A stretch of DNA of 64,000 nucleotides. Source: Auraticoccus cholistanensis. GTDB lineage: Bacteria; Actinomycetota; Actinomycetes; Propionibacteriales; Propionibacteriaceae. Position numbers and translations under genes: made by a program. Under the pieces are notes generated by a model. That model was not told the origin of the DNA, ran no database searches, and saw only the letters and a list, made by a program, of their open reading frames with translations. This document shows, piece after piece, positions 7,870-17,053 of the stretch; the first letter of the stretch is position 1, and the number at the start of each line of letters is the position of its first letter. The stretch spans positions 425,370-489,369 of the forward strand of contig NZ_WPCU01000005.1 of NCBI RefSeq assembly GCF_009742705.1, given 5' to 3'.

Positions 7870-8970
7870 TCAGAGGGTGCCGGTCCCCGTCCTCAGCAGC
7901 CAGGTGGCGTAGAAGACCGCGACCGCAGCCACCGCCCCCAACGCGGAGATCAGCCAGAACCGGACGGTCACCGTGGTCTCGGACCAGCCCTTCAGCTCGA
8001 AGTGGTGGTGCAGCGGCGCCATCTTGAACAGCCGCTTCCCACCGGTGAGCCGGAAGTAGTACCGCTGCAGCAGCACCGAGGACGCCACCATCACGTACAC
8101 CACCCCGATCACGGGCAGCAGCAGCTCGGTGCGGGACAGGATGGCCAGCGCCACGAGGAACCCGCCGAGGCCGAGCGAGCCGGTGTCGCCCATGAAGATC
8201 TGGGCCGGGTAGCAGGACCACCACAGGTAGCCAGCGAGGTTGCCCAGCAGGGCGCAGGTCACCACCGCCAGGTCGTGGGCGTCGACCGTCTCGAAGCACC
8301 CTGCGGTGAGCACCCCGGCGCAGGAGTTGCGGGCCTGGAAGAACAGGATCAGTGCGTAGGCGGAGAGGCTGGCGATCGCGCAGCCGGTGAGCAGCCCGTC
8401 CAGGCCGTCGGCGATGTTCACCCCGTTGGTGGTGCCCACGGTCAGGAAGGCGTACCAGACGAGCGCGAGCACCACGGCCACCACCGGGCCGAACCGCGCG
8501 AGGTCGAGCCAGCCGACGTCACCCACGAACGTGATGTGGGAGGACAGCAGCGGACGGCCTGCACGCTCGCTCCCCCACAGCACCACCGGGACCAGCGCCC
8601 CGATGACGAGCAGCTGCCCGAGGATCTTGGCGCGTTCGGGCAGTCCACCCGAGTTCTGGTGGTGGGTCTTCAGGTAGTCGTCGACGAACCCCACCGCCCC
8701 CATCCCGGCCATGCTCAGCAGCACCAGCAGCGCCGACACGGTGACCGGCTCCCCGGTGACCAGGTGCGCGGTGCCGTAGGCCACCACCGTGCCGAGGCCG
8801 AACACCAGACCGCCCTTGGTCGGGGTGCCCTTCTTGACCAGGTGGGTCTGCGGGCCGTCCGCGCGCACGTACTGCGACCAGCCCAGCCGCTTGAGGACCG
8901 TGATGGCGGGCCGCACCAGCAGCAGGCAGAACAGCACGCCGACGCAGAAGGCGACGATGGCCGCAATCAC
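7870..8970 (-). CDS. mraY: Phospho-N-acetylmuramoyl-pentapeptide-transferase
   Basis: Integral membrane enzyme of 366 residues with about ten transmembrane helices. It moves phospho-MurNAc-pentapeptide from UDP to undecaprenyl phosphate, producing lipid I for peptidoglycan. Diagnostic motifs are VGFVDDYLKT (aspartates 97-98), NGVNIADGLDGL (182-193), FMGDTGSLGLGG, and MAPLHHHFELKGW with the HHH at 321-323. That last motif separates MraY from WecA or TagO relatives. The GTG at 8970 has GGAGG seven bases upstream and gives the usual family length; the GTG at 9009 would add 13 residues without a ribosome binding site. MraY is normally inside the dcw cluster. Here it has no mur or fts neighbours, so it is either a relocated gene or a second copy. 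No catalytic residue appears missing. Confidence 0.93.
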   Translation of the reverse strand: MIAAIVAFCVGVLFCLLLVRPAITVLKRLGWSQYVRADGPQTHLVKKGTPTKGGLVFGLGTVVAYGTAHLVTGEPVTVSALLVLLSMAGMGAVGFVDDYLKTHHQNSGGLPERAKILGQLLVIGALVPVVLWGSERAGRPLLSSHITFVGDVGWLDLARFGPVVAVVLALVWYAFLTVGTTNGVNIADGLDGLLTGCAIASLSAYALILFFQARNSCAGVLTAGCFETVDAHDLAVVTCALLGNLAGYLWWSCYPAQIFMGDTGSLGLGGFLVALAILSRTELLLPVIGVVYVMVASSVLLQRYYFRLTGGKRLFKMAPLHHHFELKGWSETTVTVRFWLISALGAVAAVAVFYATWLLRTGTGTL

Positions 8971-9051
8971 TCGTTCGCCTCCGGGAAGCCGTGGGATGTC
9001 GGAGGGCACGACGCTAGCGGCTCGGCCCGTCCGCCCCGGGGCAACGCGCCG

Positions 9052-9945
9052 TCAGCCGGTCCGCAATCGGCCGCCGCGCGCCCCCACCCGGACGACGCGC
9101 GGCGGGAGGCCGTACGGGGAGTAGGTCGTCACCCGCTCACCCGGGTGCAGCCGCTCGTCCTCGCGGTAGCGCGCCGACAGCTCGGCCTCGGCACCCTCGT
9201 CCCCGGCGTCCGCGGCCACCAGCAGACGGGCCAGCTCGTCGGTCAGGGCCAGGTCCGGCGGGTCCTCCTCGATCGCTCCCCAGCCGTCCCACAGCAGCAT
9301 CTCGTCGCCGTAGCGGTGCGCCACCTCGAACACCACGTAGCCGCGGACGAAGTCGGGCCCGCAGAGCCCGGACTCCGGGGTGACGCCGTAGCGGGACAGG
9401 TCGCGGTCCCCGGCCCGCCAGCCGAGCCAGGCCTCGGCGGCGGTCTCGAAGGGCGCCTCCGGACCGGTCGGCAGGTCGTGCTCGTCGAACCCCCGCTGGG
9501 GCCCGAGCTCGGGGTCGGACCGCCGCCAGCGACCCTGAGACCAGTGCTCCACCACCACGTGGTCGGCCGCCCACCCCGCTGCGAGGTAGTGGGCGAAGCC
9601 GATCCGGGTGCGCGCCGGCAGCCCACGCTGCCGCAGCGCCCCGACCACCAGCAGCGAGTGGTCCCGGCAGCAGCCGGCCACCCGCTCCTCCGGCGGCCGC
9701 GGCTGGTCCAGGCCCGCCGGGTGGCGCTCCCGGTCCAGCTCGAGCACCGCCTCCAGCCACCGGCTGTCGACCTCGCCGCGGCGCTCCTCGGGCAGATCCG
9801 GCAGCTCGGCGCGGTAGTGGGCGATCACGTTGCGCGAGGCGGCGGACAGGCTGGCGACGTCCCCGGGCAGCGCCGCCAGCCGGTCGGCGTGCCGCCCGGG
9901 CGACGAGTAGGGGCTCTGCCGCACGAACCGGTCCAGGTCGCTCAC
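9052..9945 (-). CDS. Transglutaminase-like domain protein
   Basis: A 297-residue soluble protein with the papain-like transglutaminase fold. The triad is visible as the cysteine pair in VAGCCRDHSLLVVGAL near residues 91-92, the histidine in AADHVVVEHW and the aspartate in RWRRSDPEL. Residues RQRGLPARTRIGFAHYL between them form the typical strand after the catalytic helix. There is no signal peptide or membrane segment, so it is cytoplasmic. Members of this group are annotated as putative proteases or amidases and the substrate is unknown. The GTG at 9945 has GGAGG seven bases upstream. It lies 55 bases after rel in the same direction and 81 bases before mraY. Confidence 0.82.
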   Translation of the reverse strand: MSDLDRFVRQSPYSSPGRHADRLAALPGDVASLSAASRNVIAHYRAELPDLPEERRGEVDSRWLEAVLELDRERHPAGLDQPRPPEERVAGCCRDHSLLVVGALRQRGLPARTRIGFAHYLAAGWAADHVVVEHWSQGRWRRSDPELGPQRGFDEHDLPTGPEAPFETAAEAWLGWRAGDRDLSRYGVTPESGLCGPDFVRGYVVFEVAHRYGDEMLLWDGWGAIEEDPPDLALTDELARLLVAADAGDEGAEAELSARYREDERLHPGERVTTYSPYGLPPRVVRVGARGGRLRTG

Positions 9946-10000
9946 CGTCGCACCTCCCCCGGACCAGACGCCGCCCGGGCTCAGCCGGCGGCGCGCGTCC

Positions 10001-12307
10001 TCACTGCTTGACGCGGTAGACGTCGTAGACGCCGGGGATCCGCCGCAGCCCGTTCACCAGGTGGTCGAGGTGCTTGGGGTCGGGCGTCTCGAAGGTCAGC
10101 TTGATCTTGCACAGCCGGTCCTTGGTGGTGTTCACCTGCGCGGCCTGGATCGACACGTGCTGGTCCGAGATGGACCGGGTGATGTCGGACAGCAGCCCGT
10201 GACGGTCGATCGACTCCACCTGGATGGCCACCAGGAACGAGCTGGCCGCCGTCGGCGCCCAGCTGACGTCCACCAGCCGCTCCGGGTGGCGCTGCAGGTC
10301 CGCGGCGTTGGTGCAGTCGGTGCTGTGCACCGACACCCCCGACCCGCGGGTGATGAACCCCAGGATCTGGTCCCCCGGCACCGGCGTGCAGCACTTGGCC
10401 AGCTTGACCCACAGGTCCGTCGCCCCGTGCACGGCCACCCCGGTGTCGTCCCCGCCCGACACCCGCCGGCGCGGCGTGATCGGCCGGTCCTCGTGGGTCT
10501 CGTCCAGCGCGCCGTCCTGGTCGCCCTCGGTGCCGATCAGCCGGCTCATCACCGCCTGCGGGGCCACGTGGCCCTCCCCCACGGCGGCGTAGAGCGCGGT
10601 GACGTCGGGCACCCGGAAGTCGGCGGCCACGGCCGTCAGCCGGTCCAGGGTCAGCAGCCGCTGCAGCGGCAGCCCGGAACGGCGCATCTGGCGGGCCAGC
10701 GCCTCCTTGCCGGCGTCGATGGCCTCCTCCCGGCGCTCCTTGGTGAACCAGTGCCGGATCTTGTTCCGGGCCCGCGGGCTCTTGACGAACTCCAGCCAGT
10801 CCCGGCTCGGACCGGCGTTCTCGTCCTTCGACGTCTGGATGTCCACCACGTCACCGATGGCCAGCACCGACTCCAGCGGCACCAGCCGGCCGTTGACCTT
10901 GGCCCCCACGCAGCGGTGCCCCACCTCGGTGTGCACCGCGTAGGCGAAGTCGACCGGGGTCGACCCCTGCGGCAGCGCGATGATGTCGCCGCGCGGCGTG
11001 TAGGCGTAGACCTCGGAGGAGTTGATCTGGAACCGCAGCGACTCCAGGAACTCACCGGGGTCGGCGGTCTCCTTCTGCCACTCCGTCAGGTTCTGCACCC
11101 ACGACAGGTCGTCCGGCGTCTGGGTCCGGCTGCTGCCGCCCATGGCCTTGTACTTCCAGTGCGCCGCCACGCCGTACTCGGCCTTGCGGTGCATGTCCCA
11201 GGTGCGGATCTGCAGCTCGACCGGCGCGCCCTGCGGACCCATCACGGTGGTGTGCAGCGACTGGTACAGGTTGAACTTCGGGCTGGAGATGTAGTCCTTG
11301 AACCGGCCCGGCAGCGGCCGCCAGCGGGCGTGCAGGATGCCCATCACCGCGTAGCACTGCTGCTTCTCCTCCACCAGGATCCGCAGCGCCACCAGGTCGT
11401 AGATGTCGGAGAAGTCGCGGCCGCGCACGACCATCTTCTGGTAGATCGAGTAGTAGTGCTTCGGCCGCCCGGTCACGGTGGCCTTGATCTTGGCCGCCTT
11501 CAGGTCGGCCTCGATCTGGGCGGTGATCTGGGCCAGCACCTTCTCCCGCTGCGGGGCCCGCTCGGCCACCAGGTGCACGATCTCGTCGTAGACCTTGGGG
11601 TGCAGCACCGAGAACGCGAGGTCCTCCAGCTCCCACTTGATGGCGTTCATACCCAGCCGGTGGGCCAGCGGGGCGAAGATCTCCAGCGTCTCGCGCGCGA
11701 TCCTCGTCTGCTTGTCGTGGCGCAGGTAGTGCAGGGTGCGCATGTTGTGCAGCCGGTCGGCGAGCTTGATGACGAGCACCCGGATGTCACGGCTCATCGC
11801 CACGATCATCTTGCGGATGGTCTCGGCCTGCGCCGACTCCCCGTACTTGACCTTGTCCAGCTTGGTGACGCCGTCGACCAGCTGGGCGACCTCGCTGCCG
11901 AAGTCGCGGGTCAGCTGCTCAAGCGTGTAGGGGGTGTCCTCCACGGTGTCGTGCAGCAGCGCGGCGACCAGCGTCGGCTCGGTCATCCCCAGCTCGGCCA
12001 GGATGGTGGTGACGGCCAGCGGGTGGGTGATGTAGGCGTCCCCGGACTTGCGGGTCTGGCCGCGGTGGTAGTGCTCGGCCGTGCGGTAGGCCCGCTCCAC
12101 CATGGCCACGTCGGCCTTGGGGTGCGCGGCGCGCATCGCGCGGAACAGCGGGTCGAGGACGGCCGTCTGCGGCTGGCGGGCGGCACCGAGCCGCGCCAGC
12201 CGGTGCCGCATGCTCAGCCGGGGCTGCTCCGGGCCGCTGCTGAGCCGGTCCGGGGTCGCGGCCGCGCGCGTCTGGGCCGTCTCGCGCTCGCTGACCTTCT
12301 CGCTCAC
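10001..12307 (-). CDS. rel: Bifunctional (p)ppGpp synthetase/hydrolase
   Basis: Stringent-response enzyme of 768 residues that makes and degrades the alarmone (p)ppGpp and senses uncharged tRNA on the ribosome. The hydrolase HD domain is intact, with LLHDTVEDT at about 118-125. The synthetase domain contains [14 protein letters not shown] upstream and [24 protein letters not shown] is the RxKD version found in bifunctional enzymes. A TGS domain ([24 protein letters not shown]), a zinc-finger-like region ([24 protein letters not shown]) and a C-terminal ACT domain follow. Both activities are therefore expected. The GTG at 12307 has GGGAGGGG just upstream. The neighbourhood of apt, secDF, hisS and the MBL hydrolase is the usual actinobacterial setting. 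Confidence 0.97.
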   Translation of the reverse strand: MSEKVSERETAQTRAAATPDRLSSGPEQPRLSMRHRLARLGAARQPQTAVLDPLFRAMRAAHPKADVAMVERAYRTAEHYHRGQTRKSGDAYITHPLAVTTILAELGMTEPTLVAALLHDTVEDTPYTLEQLTRDFGSEVAQLVDGVTKLDKVKYGESAQAETIRKMIVAMSRDIRVLVIKLADRLHNMRTLHYLRHDKQTRIARETLEIFAPLAHRLGMNAIKWELEDLAFSVLHPKVYDEIVHLVAERAPQREKVLAQITAQIEADLKAAKIKATVTGRPKHYYSIYQKMVVRGRDFSDIYDLVALRILVEEKQQCYAVMGILHARWRPLPGRFKDYISSPKFNLYQSLHTTVMGPQGAPVELQIRTWDMHRKAEYGVAAHWKYKAMGGSSRTQTPDDLSWVQNLTEWQKETADPGEFLESLRFQINSSEVYAYTPRGDIIALPQGSTPVDFAYAVHTEVGHRCVGAKVNGRLVPLESVLAIGDVVDIQTSKDENAGPSRDWLEFVKSPRARNKIRHWFTKERREEAIDAGKEALARQMRRSGLPLQRLLTLDRLTAVAADFRVPDVTALYAAVGEGHVAPQAVMSRLIGTEGDQDGALDETHEDRPITPRRRVSGGDDTGVAVHGATDLWVKLAKCCTPVPGDQILGFITRGSGVSVHSTDCTNAADLQRHPERLVDVSWAPTAASSFLVAIQVESIDRHGLLSDITRSISDQHVSIQAAQVNTTKDRLCKIKLTFETPDPKHLDHLVNGLRRIPGVYDVYRVKQ

Positions 12308-12420
12308 CCGTCCCCTCCCACGTGCCTCTGGTCGGTCAGTCTATGCCGCACCGACCCCGCGCCCTCGCACCCGGGCGCCTCACCGACGTCAACGCCCGCG
12401 GACCGCCCGTGCTTCCCGGC

Positions 12421-13524
12421 TCACCAGCCCCCGTCGTCGGGCGCCGGCTTGCTGCGCTCCTTGCTCGGCAGCGACTCGGTGGTGATGTCGCTCGAGCTGC
12501 GGCGCACCACCACCAGCATGTCGCCCGGCTCGAGCTTGGCCACGGTCGGGTCGTAGTAGCGGCGCAGCGTCTGGTTGCGGACGACGGCCACCACCCGCTC
12601 CCGCTCGACCGCGCTGGGCGGGCGCCCGACCTCGTCCGCGGTCACCTGCCGCTCGGCGATCTCCAGCCCCTCACCGGACGACAGCAGGTCCTCGATCACC
12701 GTGCCGATGGAGGGGTTCACCGCCGACAGGCCCAGCAGGCGACCGACCGCGTCGGAGGAGGTGACCACCGAGTCCGCACCGGACTGGCGCAGCAGCGAGA
12801 CGTTCTCGTGCTCGCGCACCGAGACCACGACGTGGGCGCTGGGGTTCAGCTGGCGGACGGTGAGGGTGGCCAGGATGGCGGAGTCGTCGCGGTCGAGGGT
12901 GATGACCACCTCACGGGCCCGGCTGATCTCGGCCCGGCGCAGGATGTCGCGGCGGGTGCCGTTGCCCTCGATCGCGGCCAGGCCGTCGAGGTTGGCGTCC
13001 TGCAGCGCCGTCGGGTTGCCGTCGATCACGACGACCTTCTCCATCGGGATGTTGTTGCGGCGCATGGTGGCCGCGGCGGCACGTCCCTTCGTGCCGTAAC
13101 CGATGAGCACCACGTGGTTGCGCATCTGCTTCCTCCAACGGGCGTCGATGATGATGCGGCGGCCCTCGGTGGCCAGCACCTCGATGGTGGTACCGACCAG
13201 GAGCACCAGGAAGGCGACCCGGAGCGGGGTGACGACCACGGCGTTGATGATCCGCGCGTGCGGGGCGAGCGGGACGATGTCGCCGTACCCGGTGGTCGAC
13301 ATGGTGACCGTCGAGTAGTACAGCGCGTCCAGCAGGCTGACGCCGTCCTTGCCGGTCTGGTCGACGTAGGCGTCGCGGTCGAACCACACCAGCAGCGTGG
13401 CGAAGACCAGCAGCCCCAGGGCCATCGAGCCGCGCAGCAGCAGGGTGCGCCCCGGGGAGCTCGCCCGCGCCGGCATGCGCACCAGCGGCTGGTAGCGCGT
13501 GCTGCGGAACCCGCTCTCGGCCAC
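12421..13524 (-). CDS. Potassium channel with RCK (TrkA-N) domain
   Basis: A 367-residue two-transmembrane channel subunit. The first helix is SMALGLLVFATLLVWF. A pore helix and selectivity filter follow in STVTMSTTGYGDIVPL, where TTGYGD is the potassium filter. The second helix is VVVTPLRVAFLVLLVG. The cytoplasmic RCK domain starts at NHVVLIGYGTKGRAAA, a GxGxxG nucleotide-binding loop, and continues through VVVIDGNPTALQDA; TrkA-C-like residues follow near ERQVTADEVGR. It should form a ligand-gated tetrameric potassium channel. The GTG at 13524 lies nine bases after the apt stop, so expression is coupled to apt even though the ribosome binding site is weak. A start at the internal ATG of MPARASSPG is also possible. 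Confidence 0.9.
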   Translation of the reverse strand: MAESGFRSTRYQPLVRMPARASSPGRTLLLRGSMALGLLVFATLLVWFDRDAYVDQTGKDGVSLLDALYYSTVTMSTTGYGDIVPLAPHARIINAVVVTPLRVAFLVLLVGTTIEVLATEGRRIIIDARWRKQMRNHVVLIGYGTKGRAAAATMRRNNIPMEKVVVIDGNPTALQDANLDGLAAIEGNGTRRDILRRAEISRAREVVITLDRDDSAILATLTVRQLNPSAHVVVSVREHENVSLLRQSGADSVVTSSDAVGRLLGLSAVNPSIGTVIEDLLSSGEGLEIAERQVTADEVGRPPSAVERERVVAVVRNQTLRRYYDPTVAKLEPGDMLVVVRRSSSDITTESLPSKERSKPAPDDGGW

Positions 13525-13533
13525 CGAGGACGC

Positions 13534-14088
13534 CTAGTCGGTGGTGACCAGCGAGGTCACGTCGACGCCCAGCTGCTGCAGCCGCTGGCGCCCGCCGAGG
13601 AAGCCGAGCTCGAGGACCACCGACACACCCAGCACCTCGGCGCCGAGGCGCCGGAGCAGGTCGACCGTCGCGGCCACCGTGCCGCCGGTGGCGAGCACGT
13701 CGTCGACCACCAGCACCCGGGCCCCGGCCGGCACCGCGTCGGTGTGCACGGCGAGCGTCTCGCGGCCGTACTCCAGCTCGTAGGACTGGGAGTAGGTCTC
13801 GCGCGGCAGCTTGCCCGGCTTGCGGACCGGGACGAAGCCGGCGCCCAGCGCGAGCGCGACCGGCGCGGCGAACAGGAAGCCGCGGGCCTCGGTGCCGACC
13901 ACCAGGTCGACGTCCCCCGGCGCCCCCGACACCAGCTCGGTGACGGCGGCGGAGAAGCCGCCCGGGGAGGCCAGCAGCGGGGTGATGTCCTTGAAGGTCA
14001 CCCCGGGGGTCGGCCAGTCCGGGACGTCGACGATCAGGTCGGCCACCAGCCGGCGGTGCATGGCCGAGCGGTCCACGAGCGCGGTCAC
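13534..14088 (-). CDS. apt: Adenine phosphoribosyltransferase
   Basis: Cytoplasmic purine-salvage enzyme of 184 residues that joins adenine to PRPP to give AMP. The PRPP-binding motif is VLVVDDVLATGGT near residues 125-137. Upstream signatures are DVPDWPTPGVTFKDITPLL and VVGTEARGFLFAAPVALALG. The PGKLPRETYSQSYELEYG stretch is the flexible catalytic loop. Length and motifs are normal. The GTG at 14088 overlaps the secF stop as GTGA and is preceded by GGAGG five bases upstream. Its place between secF and rel is a conserved actinobacterial order, here with a potassium channel gene inserted before rel. Confidence 0.96.
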   Translation of the reverse strand: MTALVDRSAMHRRLVADLIVDVPDWPTPGVTFKDITPLLASPGGFSAAVTELVSGAPGDVDLVVGTEARGFLFAAPVALALGAGFVPVRKPGKLPRETYSQSYELEYGRETLAVHTDAVPAGARVLVVDDVLATGGTVAATVDLLRRLGAEVLGVSVVLELGFLGGRQRLQQLGVDVTSLVTTD

Positions 14089-15266
14089 GGCCGCCTCCGG
14101 TCGCTGCGGCTGGTGCGGCGCGGCTGTGGACGCCGGCTGGCGCCCTCGCTCAGCGGCCGGGCACCGGCACCGGCCCGCACCCGGTCGCGGCCGGCCGCGG
14201 CGGCGGACCCGTCACCGGCGGCGGCCGGGGAGGCCGGGGAGCCGGCGGACACCGGCACCGCCTCGGGACCGGGCTGCTCCTGGGCCTTCTGCTCCTTGGC
14301 CAGGCGGCGTTCCACGTTGCGGCGGTGCTCGGCCATCGCCGGCTCCCGCTCACGCAGCTTCGCCAGCACGACCGCGGCCAGGAAGATCGAGGAGTAGGCA
14401 CCGGCGACCATGCCGACGAACAGCGCCAGCGCCAGGTCCTTCAGCGGGCCCTGGCCGAGGACGGCCGCCCCGGCGATCAGCAGCGCGACCACCGGCAGCA
14501 CGCCGATGATCGTGGTGTTGAGCGAGCGGGCCAGCACCGCGTTCAGCGCCGCGTTGGCCGCCTGGGTGTAGGTGCGGCGCTGGTCGCGCAGGCCGACCAC
14601 GTTCTCGCGGACCTTGTCGAAGACCACCACCGTGTCGTACAGCGAGTAGCCGAGGATGGTCAGCACGCCGATCACCGTGGCGGGGGTGACGGTGAATCCG
14701 GACCAGGCGTAGATGCCGATGGTCACCACCAGGTCGTGCAGCAGCGCCGTGATGGCCGCCACCGACATCTTCCAGTCCTTGAAGTAGATCCAGATGACCA
14801 GCATCACCAGGACCAGGAAGACCCCGAGCGCGATCAGCGCCCGCTCGGTGATCTGCTCGCCCCAGGACGCCCCGATCAGGGAGTAGGCGACCTCCTCCGA
14901 GCCGATGCCCACCTGCTGGGCGATCGCCTCGCGGACGGTGACCACCTCGTCCACGCTCAGCGTCCGGGTCTGCACCCGCACGGTGGAGTCGCCGATGGTG
15001 GTGACGGTGGTGCCGTCGAGGTCGGGCAGGTCGGTGGCCTCGACCGCGGCGCGCATGTCGTCGACGGTGCTCTCGGTGACGGTGGTGGCGGCCTGGAAGT
15101 CGGCACCGCCGCGGAACTCGATGCCGAGGTTGAGCGGGCGGACCACCAGACCGAGCACGCAGAGGGCGAGCACGACGCCGCTGATGACGAACCAGCGCCG
15201 CCAGCGACCCAGGAAGTCGTAGTCGAGGGTGCCGGTGTTCAGCCGGTTGATGAAGTGGCGCATCAT
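14085..15266 (-). CDS. secF: Protein translocase subunit SecF
   Basis: Membrane protein of about 393 residues that works with SecD and YajC beside SecYEG to finish preprotein export using the proton gradient. It shows an N-terminal transmembrane segment, a periplasmic P1-like domain (GIEFRGGADFQAATTVTEST) and five C-terminal helices. TVIGVLTILGYSLYDTVVVF and DKVRENVVGLR are typical SecF motifs. The C-terminus has a long Pro/Ala/Arg-rich cytoplasmic tail of about 80 residues. Two adjacent ATG codons begin the frame, at 15266 and 15263. The first overlaps the secD stop as ATGA, while the second is better spaced from GAGGAGG. Confidence 0.96.
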   Translation of the reverse strand: MMRHFINRLNTGTLDYDFLGRWRRWFVISGVVLALCVLGLVVRPLNLGIEFRGGADFQAATTVTESTVDDMRAAVEATDLPDLDGTTVTTIGDSTVRVQTRTLSVDEVVTVREAIAQQVGIGSEEVAYSLIGASWGEQITERALIALGVFLVLVMLVIWIYFKDWKMSVAAITALLHDLVVTIGIYAWSGFTVTPATVIGVLTILGYSLYDTVVVFDKVRENVVGLRDQRRTYTQAANAALNAVLARSLNTTIIGVLPVVALLIAGAAVLGQGPLKDLALALFVGMVAGAYSSIFLAAVVLAKLREREPAMAEHRRNVERRLAKEQKAQEQPGPEAVPVSAGSPASPAAAGDGSAAAAGRDRVRAGAGARPLSEGASRRPQPRRTSRSDRRRP

Positions 15267-16996
15267 GCCTCCTCGGCGGGGCGGGCGGTGCGACCGCTGG
15301 CGCTCTCGACGACCCGCTCGGCCAGGGCCTTCGCGGGGGTGAGCGGGCGGCGGCGGGGACGGCTCCCCCGGACCCCGATGTGCTCGGGGTCGAGCCCGGA
15401 CCAGCGGCGGCCCGAGGTGAAGAAGCGGGTGCGGGCCAGCAGCGACATCAGCGGCTTGGTGAAGTAGAACACCACGACGATGTCGATCAGCGTCGTCAGC
15501 CCCAGGGTGAAGGCGAAGCCCTTGACCGAGCCGACGGCGAGGGCGAACAGCACCACCGCCGACAGCAGCTGCACGGCGTCGGCGATCAGGATGGTGCGCT
15601 TGGTCGCGTGCCAGCCCACCTCGACCGCCGAGCGCAGGCTGCGGCCGTCGCGCATCTCGTCGCGGATCCGCTCGAAGTAGATGACGAAGCTGTCCGCCGT
15701 CATGCCGATGGCCACGATCGCGCCGGCGATGCCGGGCAGGTTGAGCGCCATCCCGACCGACTCGCCCAGCAGCACCAGCAGCGCGTAGGTCAGCGCGGCC
15801 GCCACCACCAGGGAGCCGATCACCACCAGGCCGAGGCCGCGGTAGGCCAGCAGGCAGAACCCGACCACGAGCGCCAGGCCGATGGCGCCGGCGATGAAGC
15901 CGGCCTCCAGCTGCTCACCGCCCAGGGTGGCCGAGACGTTGTCCACCGAGGACACCTCGAAGGCCAGCGGCAGGGCGCCGTAGCGCAGCACGTTGGCCAG
16001 CTGGTTCGCGGTCTCCTGGTCGAAGCCGCCCTCGATCTGGGCCCGGCCGCCGGGGATGGCGGAGTCCACCGAGGGGGCGGAGATGGATCGGGCGTCGAGC
16101 ACGATCGCGAAGCGGTTCTGCGGGTCGGTGCGCTGGGCGAGCTCGCCGGTGGCGTTCTCGAACAGCTCCGCGCCCTCGGCGTCGAACTCGAGGTTCACCA
16201 CCCAGCTGAACTGGTTCTGCGGGATCCCGGCCGAGGCGTCGGCGAGCTTGTCGCCGTCGACCAGGGTCGGGCCGAGCAGGAACTTCTGGGTACCGGTCTG
16301 GTCGCAGGCGATCAGCGGCTGGTCGGAGACCTCGGGCATCTGCTGGTCGCAGGTGAAGGCGGCGAAGTCGGCCTGGTCGCGCTCGCTCGGCTGCCAGTTG
16401 ATCGCCTCCGCCGGCGGGGTGCCGCTGCCGGGCTCGGTGGGCCGCGGGGTGGGCGGTGCGGTGGGCAGCTGGACGGGCGGGCGGCCGTCCCCGGTGGGCG
16501 ACGGCACGGCACTCGGGTCACCCGGCTCGGCGCTGGCCGAGGGCTCGCCCGAGGGCGCGGCGGAGGGGTCGGTGCTGGGCTCGCCCGAGGGCGCCGGCGT
16601 GGGCTCGAGCGGCGGCTGCACGGCTGCCACGTCGTAGACGGCGCGGAAGGACAGCACGGCGGTCTGCCCGACCAGCCGGACGAGCTCGTCCTGCTGCACG
16701 TTCGGCACCGAGACGATGATCTGGTTGCCGTTGGCGGTGGTGACCTCGCTCTCGCCGACCCCCAGCCCGTTGACCCGCTGCTCGATGATGTCGCGGGCCT
16801 GCTCCAGGCTGTTGGGGTCGACCGAGCCGCCGCCGGTGGTGTTGGAGGCGGTCAGCGTGATGGTGGTGCCACCACGCAGGTCCAGACCCAGCTTCGGGCT
16901 CCAGATGCCGAACGCGGCCATCAGGCCGAACAGGCCTGCGATGACCGCGAACAGCACCACCAGGGTGCGTCCTGGGCGTGGGTGTCTGCTCGCCAC
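15263..16996 (-). CDS. secD: Protein translocase subunit SecD
   Basis: Membrane component of the SecDF complex, 577 residues. It has one N-terminal transmembrane helix, then the P1 domain beginning LGLDLRGGTTITLTA and containing RDIIEQRVNGLGVGESEV. Five C-terminal helices carry LVVGFCLLAYRGLGLVVIG, GIAGAIVAIGMTADSFVIYF and FERIRDEMRDG. A low-complexity insert of about 70 residues, rich in Pro, Ser, Glu and Thr with repeated PSGEPS-like units, divides P1 near residues 125-195. Such linkers occur in actinobacterial SecD but vary in length. The GTG at 16996 has GAGG eight bases upstream. Confidence 0.96.
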   Translation of the reverse strand: MASRHPRPGRTLVVLFAVIAGLFGLMAAFGIWSPKLGLDLRGGTTITLTASNTTGGGSVDPNSLEQARDIIEQRVNGLGVGESEVTTANGNQIIVSVPNVQQDELVRLVGQTAVLSFRAVYDVAAVQPPLEPTPAPSGEPSTDPSAAPSGEPSASAEPGDPSAVPSPTGDGRPPVQLPTAPPTPRPTEPGSGTPPAEAINWQPSERDQADFAAFTCDQQMPEVSDQPLIACDQTGTQKFLLGPTLVDGDKLADASAGIPQNQFSWVVNLEFDAEGAELFENATGELAQRTDPQNRFAIVLDARSISAPSVDSAIPGGRAQIEGGFDQETANQLANVLRYGALPLAFEVSSVDNVSATLGGEQLEAGFIAGAIGLALVVGFCLLAYRGLGLVVIGSLVVAAALTYALLVLLGESVGMALNLPGIAGAIVAIGMTADSFVIYFERIRDEMRDGRSLRSAVEVGWHATKRTILIADAVQLLSAVVLFALAVGSVKGFAFTLGLTTLIDIVVVFYFTKPLMSLLARTRFFTSGRRWSGLDPEHIGVRGSRPRRRPLTPAKALAERVVESASGRTARPAEEA

Positions 16997-17053
16997 GTGC
17001 TCGTCCTCGGGGGTTTCGGTGCGCCCTTGCGGGCGCGGGAGTTCAGGTGGGGG

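Noticed and set aside
7870-8970. WecA/TagO-type transferase instead of MraY
   Set aside because: The MAPLHHHFELKGW motif and the overall length are specific to MraY.
8971-9009. mraY start at GTG 9009
   Set aside because: No ribosome binding site precedes it, and the added residues are not part of the family; GTG 8970 has GGAGG at the right distance.
16400-16630. SecD linker repeat as a CRISPR-like or tandem DNA repeat
   Set aside because: The units are irregular in DNA and lie within an intact reading frame.
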